NCBI GenBank assembly: GCA_002049455.2
Contig: KV918769.1
Location: forward strand, 372,001 to 436,000
Source of the DNA: Porphyra umbilicalis
Taxonomy: Eukaryota; Rhodophyta; Bangiophyceae; Bangiales; Bangiaceae
Direction: 5' to 3'
DNA length: 64,000 bases
The position numbers were made by a program, and so were the translations under genes. This document shows, piece after piece, positions 45,206 to 56,463 of this stretch. The notes under the pieces were generated by a model. That model was not told the DNA's origin. It ran no database searches and saw nothing but the letters and a program-made list of their open reading frames with translations. Numbering within the stretch: position 1 is the first letter of the stretch; each line of letters starts with the position of its first letter.

Positions 45206-46711
45206 GGGGACGTCGTCTTGCGACAGGCCACAGCCCGCCGGCAGCCCACGAGCGCCCGGGTGCGGCAGCACCACGAGCACGAGAGGGCGGACGTGCGGCT
45301 CGGCGCCGCGATGGAGGAGGCGACCGGCACCGGCGTCTGAGGGCGCCCCCCACTCAAGGCGGCACCCACCGCCGCCGACCACAGCCGTCGCCAACGCGGG
45401 CGACGCGCGGTGCCGCCTCATCCGCCATCCCGCCTCTGGCCGCCAGACCCGGGGCGGGTAGAAGCCCGCCGACGCCCGACCGCCCGGCGCCAAGCAGTGG
45501 CACCCCCCCCAGGAGAGAGCTGCATTACCCGACTGGACATGGCTGACAGTGAGCAGAAGTCAACGGCAAGAAAAGGCAGAAATCTAGAGTCTGCGCCGTC
45601 CAGACGACTGAGTGAAGCAGGCCTGGCATCTAGGGCTGAGCATAGGGCAAGTGGGGGCACGTTCCGGTCCTGTGTGAAGGTATGAGATGATTTGCCAGAA
45701 GGACAAAGATACTGCTCGTCGTTCACTATGCATCATCTGGCGGTAATCCTACCAGGGGAGTGGCAACTGGTGTCGATATCGAGTCCCTGGAGCCAGGCGA
45801 ATGGTGCCTTTGTCAAGGAGAGGTCTTCTTTGACAGTGGAGGGTGTCTGGGCACCCTCAGTGGCCCCCAAAAAACAGGGAGACGCCAGCCTTTTATCGAT
45901 GGGCGGTGGAGGGGGGGGGGGGAGGCGGGCGGTGTGGGGCAGGTAGACGGACTACTGAAAGTAAAGCATCAACTCAAGATGCCGTTTACAAGCGCAGCGA
46001 ACCGCCTGCCAGTTTGTGGTTGTTTTTTTGTAACAGGAAGGCCACCACGCGCGACGATGGGCGCAACCCTGCAGGCTGGATGGCCTCAAGCAGTCGGATG
46101 AGGTTGGGGCGGAGGCCCAAAGATGACGATCCGCATAAGGAAATGTGCCCTGACGGGGTCAGAAACGGGTTCTTACAAATCAGGTGTTGGGCACCGATCC
46201 GCCCGATTTCGGGCCTATAGGGGAGAAACAAAGCCGCAATGAACGAAAAAAACAGAGAGGTCAGGCAATGTGTTTCTTACCAGAAAATATTCCGCTACGT
46301 CATCAGCTTGATAAAAATATGTTTTTTGCACTATGGCTCCTCCATCCTCTTTTTCTTTGTGTTTATTTGTTCTTAAAAGGTCAGATGATAGGCCACCTCC
46401 CAGTAGGTGGGGGTGGGGTGCCACTGGCGTCGGTGCGTCCGCCGCCCGCCGCTGCTTGTCACTGCCGCCGCAGCAACAGCGCAGGTGTAGGTGGCTTTCG
46501 TCTGGGGTGCCAGTCCACAGCCCACTCTGCATGGCTGCCGATCGCGCTCAGTGCTCTCTTGCGTGGTATGAAAACAGTTGCGACCTTTTCGCAAGTCCTG
46601 GGTGTTTTCGCGAACGCGCCGGCAGTTCGAATATTTCAGCAGATGTCGCTGCGAGAATCCCGTCGCGGATCCGCACCGGTCCCGCTGTTGTGAAGGAGTG
46701 TAGGGAAAGGC
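45206..46711. other. Intergenic DNA, nothing recognised
   Basis: Moderately AT-rich, with short T and A runs (46021-46030, 46301-46380) and G runs near 45910. No protein-like ORF on either strand, no RNA gene identified. Confidence 0.45.
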
Positions 46712-46766
46712 AGGGTTGGATCCACATTAGTAAGGGTTGGATCCATTAGTAAGGGTTGGATCGGGT
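46712..46766. repeat. Short tandem repeat AGGGTTGGATCCA(CA)TTAGTA, about 2.7 units
   Basis: Units begin at 46712, 46733 and 46752 (21 and 19 bp). It lies about 1.1 kb before the KDZ-like transposase relic. AGGGTT resembles a telomere-type heptamer core but occurs only once per unit. Confidence 0.6.
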
Positions 46767-47800
46767 TTAAGTAGGCGGTTAATACAGCATCCCAGCTGTC
46801 AGCTGTTTGGATTGAATCGTCGGGCTGTCAGCACGGCGACACGTGGGCGGGGCGGTACAGGCGCCACGTGCCGCCGCGATGCGACCGCCCTGATGCGACC
46901 GCATCGACTGGGCCGTGTCCGCGCCATCGCCTGCCTTGCTCGCGTCGTCACCCCGGTGGGCCCATTACGGGCCGGCTTGCCGTTGCTGACGGTGCCAATG
47001 CACGATGGGTATGCCCTTCCCCCCCCCCACGCCGATGCGATGAAGTCGCCCGGAGACAGTGTCGACGGCAAAACCGCCGGCGGCGGTGGTGCGGCGCCAT
47101 CCCCGTCGTCCTCGCGGGACCCGAGACCGATCAACCCCACCGCACTCTCACCCTCCAACTCCTCGGTATGCTGCCCCCCCATCCCCCCCCGCTCCCCTCC
47201 CCCCCCCCCCACCACATCACTTTCCCCCCCGCCCCCGCCGACTCCCCCCCCTTATTGTGCCCCTCGCGGCCCCACCCGCCTCCCCGTGGACCATGTGCCA
47301 ACCCCACCTCGCACGATGTTTTCACCAGAGAGCTCTTCACCTCTGCATCTCCATCGTGCTGGCAGGCGCCGTCCCAAGGGCGCAATCGTAAAGCGGCCAA
47401 GGGTCACCGCCACGCTGCCCTTCAAGAGCTGCTGCCCCCGGTCTTCGCCACCTTCACGTTCAACACAGGCGGAGGCGGACGAGACCTACTTGCTTGCAGC
47501 GGGTCCGGCGAGCTCCTCCCGCCCCCCAGGAGTTTGCTGCCCGCCGCCTCCACGAGCGCCGCTTCCAGTCGCCGTGTCTTTCTCTGTGGCTGCTTTTTTT
47601 GAGAAGCGCCCACTGCCTCAACGGCCGGTTCGACCCCCCGTTCGTGCGTCTGGCCAAGTGCGCCGGGTCGCCACCCACGCGCCTCGTGTCATGCCGGTTG
47701 CTGCCGTGTCGCGTGCCGCCTATAACGACGCTGGGGTGGACACGGGTGAGGGCCCTTCGGTCCCGTTGGGGCTTCCGGACAGAAGCGCACGGGAGGTCGG
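46767..47800. other. GC-rich region upstream of the KDZ-like gene, no gene called
   Basis: Open plus-strand frames here are Pro/Ser/Arg-rich and C-run dominated (47170-47260). They may hold a 5' exon or leader of the KDZ-like gene, but I see no motif or convincing splice acceptor. Confidence 0.4.
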
Positions 47801-50800
47801 GTGGGAGGGCCGGGGCGGCCGGCTCACACCCGCCGAGATACGTGGCGGACGCTCGGCCCCGGCATGCGTCGTGCTGTTTGTGCGGTGCTGCTTAACCGCG
47901 GCATTGAGCCGGTGTTGCTCGGCCTTTTCGGAAAGCAGCCGCCTGCGGAGGCGCAGGAGCGCATCATCGATGGCCTCAGCGCCAGCGCCCGGGAATACGA
48001 CCGCGGCGAGGTGTGGCCTCTGAGTGGAATTTTTGGTGTGCTGTCGCGCTTCCCAGCCGGTCTGGTTGATGCAGGCCGCTCCAAGCTCACGCCAATGGTA
48101 GTAACGACGTGGTTGACCGAGAGCGGCACCGTCGCGTGCTCATGCGTCGGACGGGTGGCTTACGTGGCTCGCCACGGGAAACCGCCCACTGACGCGTCAT
48201 GCCAGCACGCCCGGACAATCTGCGGGGCGATCGACCCCGTCTCGTCGCGGCTAGGCGTGTCGCTGTCGACGTTTCGGCGATTGATGCCGCGGCAGTTCGG
48301 CAACGACGGCGCTGAGAGGGGCGGCGAGAAAACGGCGGCCACAAGCTCGGACCGTGCGGAGGACTGGGACGCGGAGAGCCCCATTAAAGCGTTCCGGACG
48401 GGACAGGCGGCGGCGGCCGTTGTGCTGTCGGGCACTGCGTCGTGCCGAGTGCCCGCTCCGGTCAAGTGCACTCGTAAGACGAGCAGCTGCGAGTTTTGTG
48501 ACAGTGCGGCTGGCTTCTGGTGCGTGCACGCCGTGCGGGCGCGCAGCGTACGACGTGGCGACGCGCCCAAGGAGCCTTTGGCCAACGACGGCGGAGCCGA
48601 CGGGGGCGTCGCTGATGATGGCGCCGCCATAGACGACGCGCAATCGACACTACCCCTCCCGCTGTACAACTGCCCCAGGTCCATGCGTACCGACATCAAG
48701 GTGTGCCGGGCAATGGAGGAAGGGGAGGTCGTCGTCCTGGAGGTGCCGTCAAGCTTCCCGACGTGCGGTTCCAAGCGGACCAAGGGCAACACAAAGGTCG
48801 ACAAGGGGGAGGTCTTATGCATTTTGGGCAACGCCGCCATGTCGATGCAATCGTTCTACTGCGACGTCGAGGACTGCCAGCGGTGGATCTTCCCCGACGG
48901 CCGCGACGCCGGCCTAGTCATCCTTAGTTGCACGACGGCATCCACGCTCGTCATCATGCGGGACATGACAAGGGAGATGGCGGCTAGCGGCTGCACCTTT
49001 CGGTCGCGGTACGTGCACTGGGTCGGCAAGTTCCTGGACCGACGCAACTCGGGCGCGTTCCCCGACATGTCGTCGGTTAAGATGAGGTCACGCAAGACTA
49101 TTGAGTCCATTTTCTTCTTGAAGCTGCAGCTGATGACCAAGGAGCCGCCCCTGTGGGCGTTCAAGTGCGCCACGTGCCAGGACTAGGACGGCCGGTTCCG
49201 CGTCGTGACAGCAGACGGGATCTGGCTGGGCTACCTGAAGCGGTTGGCATCTCGGCGGTACGTCAACCCTCAGAGATGTGCTCCTTCGTGCGCGAGACGG
49301 TGAACGCCGCGTCAATACACCCGTCGGAGTGGGTGCGGCGCTTTTTGAGAATGACACTCAAGCAGCCGACCAAGCAGGTGGTCATCAAGGGCGACCAACT
49401 AAACAGCGCCAAGCGCGCCCTGTCGTTCTTATGCCCTGCCGCGCTTCCATTCATGGTAGAAAACTTGCTCGCGGCGGAGCAGAGGCTCCACCTTGTCCGC
49501 TTGCGAGCATTGTTGTCGAGCCTGTGGGATCTGGACTGCGCGGCTGTGTCCTTGGCCAACGCCATCGTCGTGCACGTGAACAAGCGGCTGGCGGCGCGTA
49601 ATCCTCTCTCCGCGGAGGACGCGGCGGCGCACCAGCTCACCCTTCGGCACTTGCATGTGTGGCTGGTGCACGTGGAGCAAGGACCCAATGGCGGGGGCGC
49701 TGCCGGAGGAGTGGGGGTGGTTGTAGGTATGGGCGGCGCGGGCGATGCTGCGGGTATTCGCGGTGGCGGGGCGGTCGTTGGCGGTGCAGACGGCCTTCAA
49801 GATGCCGCAGAGGGCGGGGCGGCTGGTGGAGCAGCCCTTAATGGTGCGGGCATAGCAGCTGACGCGATTGGCGAGGACGTGCAAGGCGCCGATGGAGCGG
49901 GACGTGAAGCAGGCGTTGCCGCTCCCGCAGGCGCTACAGCTCGTGGTGGCACGCTTGGCGGCGGCGGCGCCGCCGGTGCTCGCGCTGACGGAGGGGCGCG
50001 GGCTGGTGGAGCCAGAGGAGCCGTGAGGGCCGCTCGTGGCCCCGCCGCCACCGCGCGGCGGCACCACATGGACAGGACCACGAACGAGTCGCTAGACCCA
50101 CAGCGCTTGCGGCCCCACATCAAGGCACTCGGCGAGACGGTCTTCCGCGACATCCTGTCGTTCACCATTTCCATCACTATTGACACCGTGGTCAACGCTT
50201 TTAAGCCGCGGCACTGCACGGCCTTGATCAATCTGTCGACCATTTTGCGGGCGGCCAATGGCCGTGACATCATGCAGCAGTTGAAGCGGCTCGTTACGGT
50301 CGCGCCCGGTGTGGAGCCACCCCCTGACACTGCATATGTCGCACCACCAGGCAACGAGGCTGCCGTCCATCCACCCCCGGCCAACGCGGCGGCGCCACCA
50401 GTCCCTGATGCAGAGGGGCTGGAGCCGCAAGCGCAGGCGGACGTGGGGGACCAGGCGGCCGCGGCGGACCGGCAGCGACTCCCAGGACAGCCGGAGCCAA
50501 TGGACCTGGCTGGCGTCGTGGTCCTGCTCAAAGAGAGCCGGCTGCTCTTTTCGTTTTTGGTCGCCATTTCCGGGACGCCGCGGACCTTTCGCTCTTTTGC
50601 GGTGCCTGCGGCGGGCGCGTTGGAGGCCCTGCGCGCGTCGGTTGAGAACTACTTCAAGGAGCGCGTCGGTAAGGACGGGACCGCGGCCGCGTATCAGCAG
50701 CGGTGGGGCGACGGCCGGCTCACCCCCGAGGAGCTCCGTGCCCGGCTTGTCGGCGACTACCCGCTGGCGTCTGAGGATGCCTCCGTCACTGGGTCGTGGT

Positions 50801-51705
50801 TCCCGGGCATGCTCATGTGCCGCCCTGCCGCTTTATCGCCAGCTGAGGAGGCGGAGCTGGGCACGTGCGCCAAAAACTACGAGGAGGCGCATAAGTTCTT
50901 CTCTCCTGGCACCTTCACCATTTGCTGCGCGTGTGCACATTCCAAGATGCTCGGGTTCGTCGTGCTCGACAAGCGTGAGGGGCCTCCCGCGTTGCTCAAT
51001 GCCCTCTTGTCGTACTTTTCTTGATTACCTCTCTACGTCGTTTATGACTTTGCGTGTGGCGCCCTGCGCTCCTCCATCGGTAAGCTGCCCTTCTTTGTGG
51101 CTATGGTTGTACTTGCAGCCGACCTTTTTTACATGGTCAACCACCTGTGTAGCGACGCTCTCCACCCTCGGTCGTACACCCCCCTGGAAAATGTCAACAC
51201 TGTCGCGCATGAGCAGCGCAACGGGCCAATCAACCTGCTGCGGAGGACGCTGCGCGCGGTTGCGCAGCGGGAGTACATGAACGTGCTCAAGATGGAGAAC
51301 GTCGTCTTCAACGTCATGGCACAGGCGAAGAGCACCTGCTCGTACGAGCTGCCGGAGACGTACAACTTCCGGCAGTACTACTTCTCTCGCACGCCCTGCT
51401 TCTGTGGCTGCGACTTCCAACCCGATGCTCCACCCCGACCGCCTTCCCCCCCGCCCGTCCCCGACGCGCCCAACCCTGAAGAGGAGGGGCGCCCTGCATG
51501 GGCGGCGGCCGATGACATGCCATTGGATGAGTACCGTTATGTTGCCGGTTGTGGTGATGGGTGTATCCACCGTCCACTGGGATGGGTGGGAGTGCCCATG
51601 CGTGCGGTCGCGCGAAGGCGGGCATCACGGTCTTGGAGACGATCGGTGCGGTGGGGGTCGGCCCGATTGCGGTGGGCATGGACGCTAGTATGCTTGTGGT
51701 CGTGA
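47801..51705 (+). pseudogene. KDZ/Zisupton-like transposase relic, copy 1 (two stops and one frameshift)
   Basis: Order in the protein: a SWIM-like zinc motif (C113-S-C115 ... C134-Q-H136 from 47801), a Cys pair CEFC..FWC, a CxC-type region (SFYCDVEDCQRWIFPDGRDAG), a long Gly/Ala-rich insert (about 49690-50050), then the transposase-like core: FFSPGTFTICCACAHSKMLG, YDFACGA, DLFYMVNHLCS, HEQRN. The motifs F-x-P-G, YD-x2-C, D-x-F-x3-NH-x-C and E-x2-N fit the KDZ (Kyakuja-Dileera-Zisupton) class. Breaks: TAG at 49184-49186, a 1-bp deletion near 49272 (AACCCTCAG versus AACCGCTCAG in copy 2), and TGA at 51022-51024, each followed by in-frame or shifted homologous sequence. The end near 51520 (MPLDE) or 51705 is uncertain. 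The class identification is from motif memory, not a search. Confidence 0.68.
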
Positions 51706-52777
51706 GGGGCAGGCGCCTTTGTCGTTGCGTTCGCAATAGGTATGTAGCCCTGGCCATGGCTCGGGTTTTGGACAGAACGTGTTCCAGGGAAGGTTGTGCC
51801 TGGAAAAGAGCAGTGCGTGGTCTACACATCTTCCGTACGGATGCGTGTTTGCAGGGAGGGGGAGCCGCCAGAACAGACAGACATCGAAAGGTGCCGCACC
51901 CTGGGACCTAGCAGTATCGGACTTCTGTACAATGGGTCTCACCACACGCGATGGTGGTGAGGGAACCAGGTGTCCACAGTGAGTGGGGCATATGTGCACC
52001 GTTCTAAACGGGAAGCACTTCAGTGATCGTCGCACATTTTCGGTGTCGACAGCCATGCTCGGGCAGCCCAGCCCACAGGTTGACCTCATGAGACTGCACA
52101 GGGTTCCGCACCGACTGCATCGCAGCGGGGAGGGTGACTACTCGTCGGCGCGGCAGGGGTGGCGAGGGGACGGGGCGGCGGTGCCAATGCGGGTACGGGT
52201 GGGGCGCGCGAGAGGGAGCCGTTCTATCCCGAGCCAGCGTCACCAATGCGCTACGGTGCTCCTTTTGCGTACTTGTTCCATGTCAAAGCAAACTGCACCG
52301 TATCTCAGGTGGCCCACCTGACCCAGTGGTCGGCCCCAGAGGCGGTAAAGGGGGATGAATGTGTGGGGATGGGAGACGCTCATTCATGAGAGGCTGAAGC
52401 TGCTGGGTGGTCGAACTGTGAAGCGTCAAACTGTAGGACGTGAGTGGACACGCTGTACAAACATGAATGAACCCTGTTGGTTGTGTGTGCATCTTGGGCA
52501 GAGCCAGTGAGTCTCCTGTGTAAGCTACGTGGTCATGTTAAGGAGCGTACCCGTAAGCGACTAGTGGCTTCTCGAGGTGCTCGTTCCTGTGTCGAGTGAG
52601 CATGGGTGAGCGCGCTGCAGCCAGAACAAACAGATTTCCCGGCGGTGAGGACACCTCGCACACGACGGTGGGGACAGTGTGCAGAAGTGCGCTGGGGACG
52701 GGGCGGCAGCCTCATCGCGACCACGATGCGGAGGGGGGGAGCGAATGCCACCCCCGGTGCATCCTTTTCCCATAGCT

Positions 52778-53141
52778 GCACAGCCAACGCCAGCGCCGCT
52801 GCACGCGAGCGCCGCCGCAGCCGCCGTCCCGGTCACCGCCACGGATGTCAGCCTGCAGCAGCGCGCCCTTACGCCCCCGCTATCGGTCCGGCCGCGGGCC
52901 ATGCAGGGGGGGAGGGGCGCTCGCATGGCTCACACACGACGCTAGCGACGGAGGTGATTGCACAGCCAACGCGAGCGCCGCCGCATGTGAGCGCCGCCGC
53001 AGCCGCCGTCGCGGTCAACGCCACGGTTGGCAGCCTGCGGCAGCGCGCCCTTCTGCTCCCTCTATTGGTCTGGCCGAGAGGCCATGCAGGGGGGGGGGCG
53101 CTTGCATGGCTCGCACACAACTCTAGCGACGGCGTTGATTG
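52778..53141. repeat. 182-bp tandem duplication, two units
   Basis: Units 52778-52959 and 52960-53141 both start GCACAGCCAACGC and share GAGCGCCGCCGCAGCCGCCG, the GCGCGCCCTT stretch, a CATGCAGGGGGG tract and GACGGxGxTGATTG at the end. The same pair recurs in copy 2 from 60522. Confidence 0.85.
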
Positions 53142-53370
53142 CCCGGCCAGTCCGTGATGGCAGCGAGGACGGCGGCGGAGGCGATCGAGGTGGGGCCGGC
53201 GATCCGGCGGTCGACCCGGGAGAGGCGAGGACGCCACGAAGACGTGTCCAGGCAAGCTCAAAAGCCCGGTTGAAAGCCTCCGTGGGACCGGAACTGGCCT
53301 TGTCAGCCGCAATAGATCACGCTGACAGCGGACTGGCGACGGGGGAGATGAAATCACCCAAGAGATGACA

Positions 53371-53378
53371 TATATAAT
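53371..53378 (+). promoter_or_regulatory. TATA-like TATATAAT upstream of helicase copy 1
   Basis: A rare AT-rich octamer in GC-rich DNA, 468 bp before the helicase ATG; conserved at 61117-61124 in copy 2. A pyrimidine-rich leader lies between it and the ATG. Candidate promoter only. Confidence 0.4.
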
Positions 53379-53838
53379 TCCAATGAGAAGTTAATATCTC
53401 TTCAGGCCTGCATGCCATTGGCTCAGGCCCTCCCGCCACGTCACCAGGCATATGGGGAGAAGACCCATGCCGTTTTTGGCGCCACAGCTCGCGCAGTGTC
53501 GCTTGTCCTGGCGGCCTCGCGTCGTTCCCGTGACCTGGCGCGTGACCTCCCCTGCCCCCGCGCACCCGCCGACTCTCGGTGCACCTTTCCTCCTTCTCGC
53601 AGCCATCGTCACGTCTGCACATGTTGGAGCCCCCCTTTTTTTTCCATTCTCATCCGCTCGGCCGCCTCCCGTAGCCTACTCCCACCTATCGGCCTCCTCC
53701 GTTCTCCCTCTTTATTTTCTTTGCCACTTGCACTTGTCCGTCGCGCGCGGCTCCCCTCGCTGCTTTCCGCCCCGGTTCCCCCCTCCCTCTGGGCCTGAGC
53801 TACTCGACTTGTTGCTCTGTACCGTGCCCGTCGCCATC

Positions 53839-55358
53839 ATGGCTTTTGATCTTGACGCGTCCCAGCAGTCCGCGTGGGAGGGCTTCTTGGCGGGCAAGAA
53901 CGTCGGGCTTTTCGGGCGGGCGGGGTGTGGAAAGTCTGCCGTCCTCACGCGCGCCATCGCGCACGCACGGCGTGTGCATTGAGTCGACCGGGTGGGCGTC
54001 ATGGCCTGGACCACCGCGGCCGCCAAGATGATCGACGGCCAAACGCTCCACAAGTTCCTGCAAGTCGGCATTGCGGAGCTTCCCGAAGAGCGCGTCCTCG
54101 AGAAGGTGAAGGCCAACCTGTTCGTACGCGCCAAGGTGACCAAGACGACGGTCATCTTTATTGACGAGTTGCCGCTGATTGCCGCACGGTGGTTTTCTGT
54201 ACTGGAGTACGTCGTGCGGCAGCTCGCGCCGGCCGGCAGGCACGGCCGCCCATGGGGTGGATGCCAAGTCGTGGGTACGTTAGAAACTTGAGGTGCCTGA
54301 GAAGGTGGTGAGGGAGGGAGCGCGGCGAGGGGGAGAGCGGGGCAAGGCGTGGGGGGGGGGCAAGGGGGAGGCCATGCCGAGAGAGGCTGCCGTAGCTGCC
54401 GTGCATTTCTGCCGCGCCAGTCGCTTTCTGCATTCAGCGGCACCCTGCTCACACTCAACCATCGCACTACCATTTTCCCTTCGCCTACTTTGTCTTGTGA
54501 GCAGTTGGAGGTGACCCCCTGCAGCTTGGCCCCGTGCATACCAGGACAACCAGGCACGACGCGCCCGTTTTTATGTGCCGCATCTGTAGGGACTCTTTCC
54601 TGTCGCGCTACGGCATGCTGGCGTTTCTGATGGGCTCCCACCGCCAGTCGAGCGACAGCTGGTTCGTCGCTTCCTTGGACCGCGTGCGTAAGGGGGAGGT
54701 GACCGACGTCGACCTGATGGTCCTCAACGCCACCTCTGACAGCGTCACCGCGGACGAGTGGGACCGACGCACTCAGTTGCGGGCGCTCAATGTGCACGTG
54801 AACGCTTTCAACAAGGACAAGCTGTCGCGGCTGGCCGGCGCCGAGTACGTCTTCAAATGTCGCGACGAGATCGCGCCGGGTCTCACTCACCCAGCCCGGC
54901 GCGCGTACGCGCAAAGGTGCATGCAGCAGGTGGCCCCGCCCTCCGTTGCCCTCAAGCCTGGAGCCGTGGTGCTAACCACAAGGGAGGTCGATGGTGTGCC
55001 TACCGCCACGCAGGGGGAGGTCAAGGAATGCCGCGGGTTGTCCGTTGTGTGTGAGTTTTCAGGCCGGCTGGTGAAGGTCGCGGTTGCGGCGTTTGATGTC
55101 ATTGACAACTGCGGAACGCGGCTGGCTACCCGCCACGCCATGCCTTTGATCCTTGCTTGGGCCATGACGATCCACCGTGCGCAGGGGGCGACTCTGAACA
55201 CGTTGGCCATTGACTTTGGTCAGCTCAACTGGCGCCTCGAGGGGCTCGTGTATTCTGGTCTGTTTCGCTGCCGCACACTCGAAGGGCTTTTTGTACGTGT
55301 CCTGCGCGGTGAGCATATTGTTGTGGACAGGGATGCGACGGCCTTTTATGATAGATAA
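53839..55358 (+). pseudogene. Pif1-like helicase, copy 1 (nonsense codon in exon 1)
   Basis: Same two-exon structure as copy 2: exon 1 53839-54274, GT-AG intron 54275-54504 (230 bp, donor G/GTACGT, acceptor GAGCAG/TT), exon 2 54505-55358. Walker A is the canonical GRAGCGKS, Walker B FIDELPLI, and motif III GDPLQLGPV is restored across the splice. TGA at 53980-53982 replaces the GGA of copy 2 shortly after Walker A, so only about 47 residues would be made. The single G-to-T change suggests recent loss of function. Confidence 0.9.
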
Positions 55359-55425
55359 ACGACGTCCGCCGCCCACCGCTCATCATCAAAAGCACAAGCA
55401 CCAGCAGCTATCGGGTGCCACACGC

Positions 55426-56343
55426 TCACCCCTCCACAAAGTGAGCATCCCACAGCACGACCGACCGCCGCCTGATCCCCAGCGAGTCGAAAGCCGATGC
55501 ATCTACCATTGCGCTTGGCAAAATATAGTCGGCGAAGTGCCTCTTGCGGAAACGGCTGTAGGCGGCGCTCTCGTAAAAGCAAGACGTGAACGGGTAGTCG
55601 GCATCCGCCATGCCCTCAGTGTACACCAACCCAAAAACTTCCACCGCGGGCATCTCGCTCACAACGACCGCGCGTTGCCCCGACTCGGCGTTTCCTGACT
55701 CGGCCTCCATTGCTGCCAGCGCCGCCACGTTTGGTGGCGCGACGCGCCACACGCAGGCGGTTGCAAGGAAAATAGACCCGTCCTCCATTGGTGGCCGATC
55801 AAACAAACGCACACGAGGGCTGCGAGTGGGAAGAGAAAAGGACAAATGTGGAGCCAGTCGGTCAGTCAGGCCAGATACACGATGAGTGCCAATAGCAAAA
55901 GGGGTCTTCTAGGTCAAGCACGAGCCCAAGCACACCAAGTAGAGTAAAGAAAAAAGCAACGACACGCTTGCCACGTACCCAATGGAGCCAACAGGCCACG
56001 CCACACGATTCCCTGCTTGGATGGCGCTCAGCGGTACGGGTGTCGGAGATGGGTAGCCCTTCTCAATGCACAACCGCTGGTCCTGCCCGAAAGGGTAGAT
56101 GGCATTCTTGTTGCCTGGCAAGGTGCATGTCATGAACGCCGTGACCACTGTGGTGGGCGCCTCGGTCGAGCGGAACAAGGCGAACTCCGGGTGCAGCTGG
56201 GCACTGGCCCCCCGCTGGCCGTCGATCAGCAGCGTGCCGGCGCCCACACGCTCGACGAGTGCCTTGGCCTCGTCACCAGTGCACGGTGTCGACTCTGCTG
56301 CAGTGTCGGCCCCGCCACCACTCGCACCACCGCCCACAACGCG
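55426..56343 (-). CDS. Unknown spliced gene, copy 1 (5' end lost in assembly gap)
   Basis: Not recognised. Exon 1 runs from the gap edge at 56343 down to 55979, an intron of 159 bp (55978-55820, donor GG/GTACGT, acceptor CTCGCAG/CC) follows, and exon 2 is 55819-55426. The splice is in phase, giving ...AWPVGSIG then PRVRLFDRPPMEDGSIFLAT. Visible features: TLLIDGQRGASAQLHPEFALF, TVVTAFMTCTLPGNKNAIYP, PAVEVFGLVYTEGMADADYP, CFYESAAYSRFRKRHFADYI. Composition is that of a globular protein, with no membrane span after splicing. The stop is only 67 bp from the helicase stop, tail-to-tail. It may be a third protein of the mobile unit. Confidence 0.65.
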
Positions 56344-56463
56344 NNNNNNNNNNNNNNNNNNNNNNNNNNNNNNNNNNNNNNNNNNNNNNNNNNNNNNNNN
56401 NNNNNNNNNNNNNNNNNNNNNNNNNNNNNNNNNNNNNNNNNNNNNNNNNNNNNNNNNNNNNNN
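56344..56463. other. Assembly gap (120 N)
   Basis: A run of 120 N between the two copies of the 7.7-kb unit. It hides the 5' end of the minus-strand gene copy 1 and the 5' part of KDZ-like copy 2. Its true length is unknown. Confidence 1.

Larger units (their letters stand above)
51706..53838. other. Spacer between KDZ-like relic and helicase
   Basis: No protein-like ORF on either strand. It contains a 182-bp tandem duplication (52778-53141) and a TATA-like element at 53371. It presumably holds the 3' UTR of the first gene and the promoter of the helicase. Confidence 0.6.
48721..56255. repeat. 7.7-kb unit, copy 1 (duplicated at 56464-64000)
   Basis: Everything from AGGGGAGGTC at 48721 to CACGCTCGA near 56255 recurs at an offset of 7743-7746 bp with scattered substitutions and small indels (high identity by eye). 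The copies are head-to-tail and separated by sequence 56256-56343 plus a 120-N gap. Contents: KDZ-like relic, spacer, Pif1-like helicase, minus-strand gene of unknown function. Confidence 0.95.

Noticed and set aside
46712-46766. Interstitial telomere repeat
   Set aside because: Only one AGGGTT core per 19-21 bp unit and fewer than three units.
53452-53838. Upstream extension of the helicase ORF (MGRRPMPFLAPQ...)
   Set aside because: Pyrimidine-rich leader with low-complexity translation; the ATG at 53839/61585 in CATCATGGCT immediately before the helicase domain is a better start.
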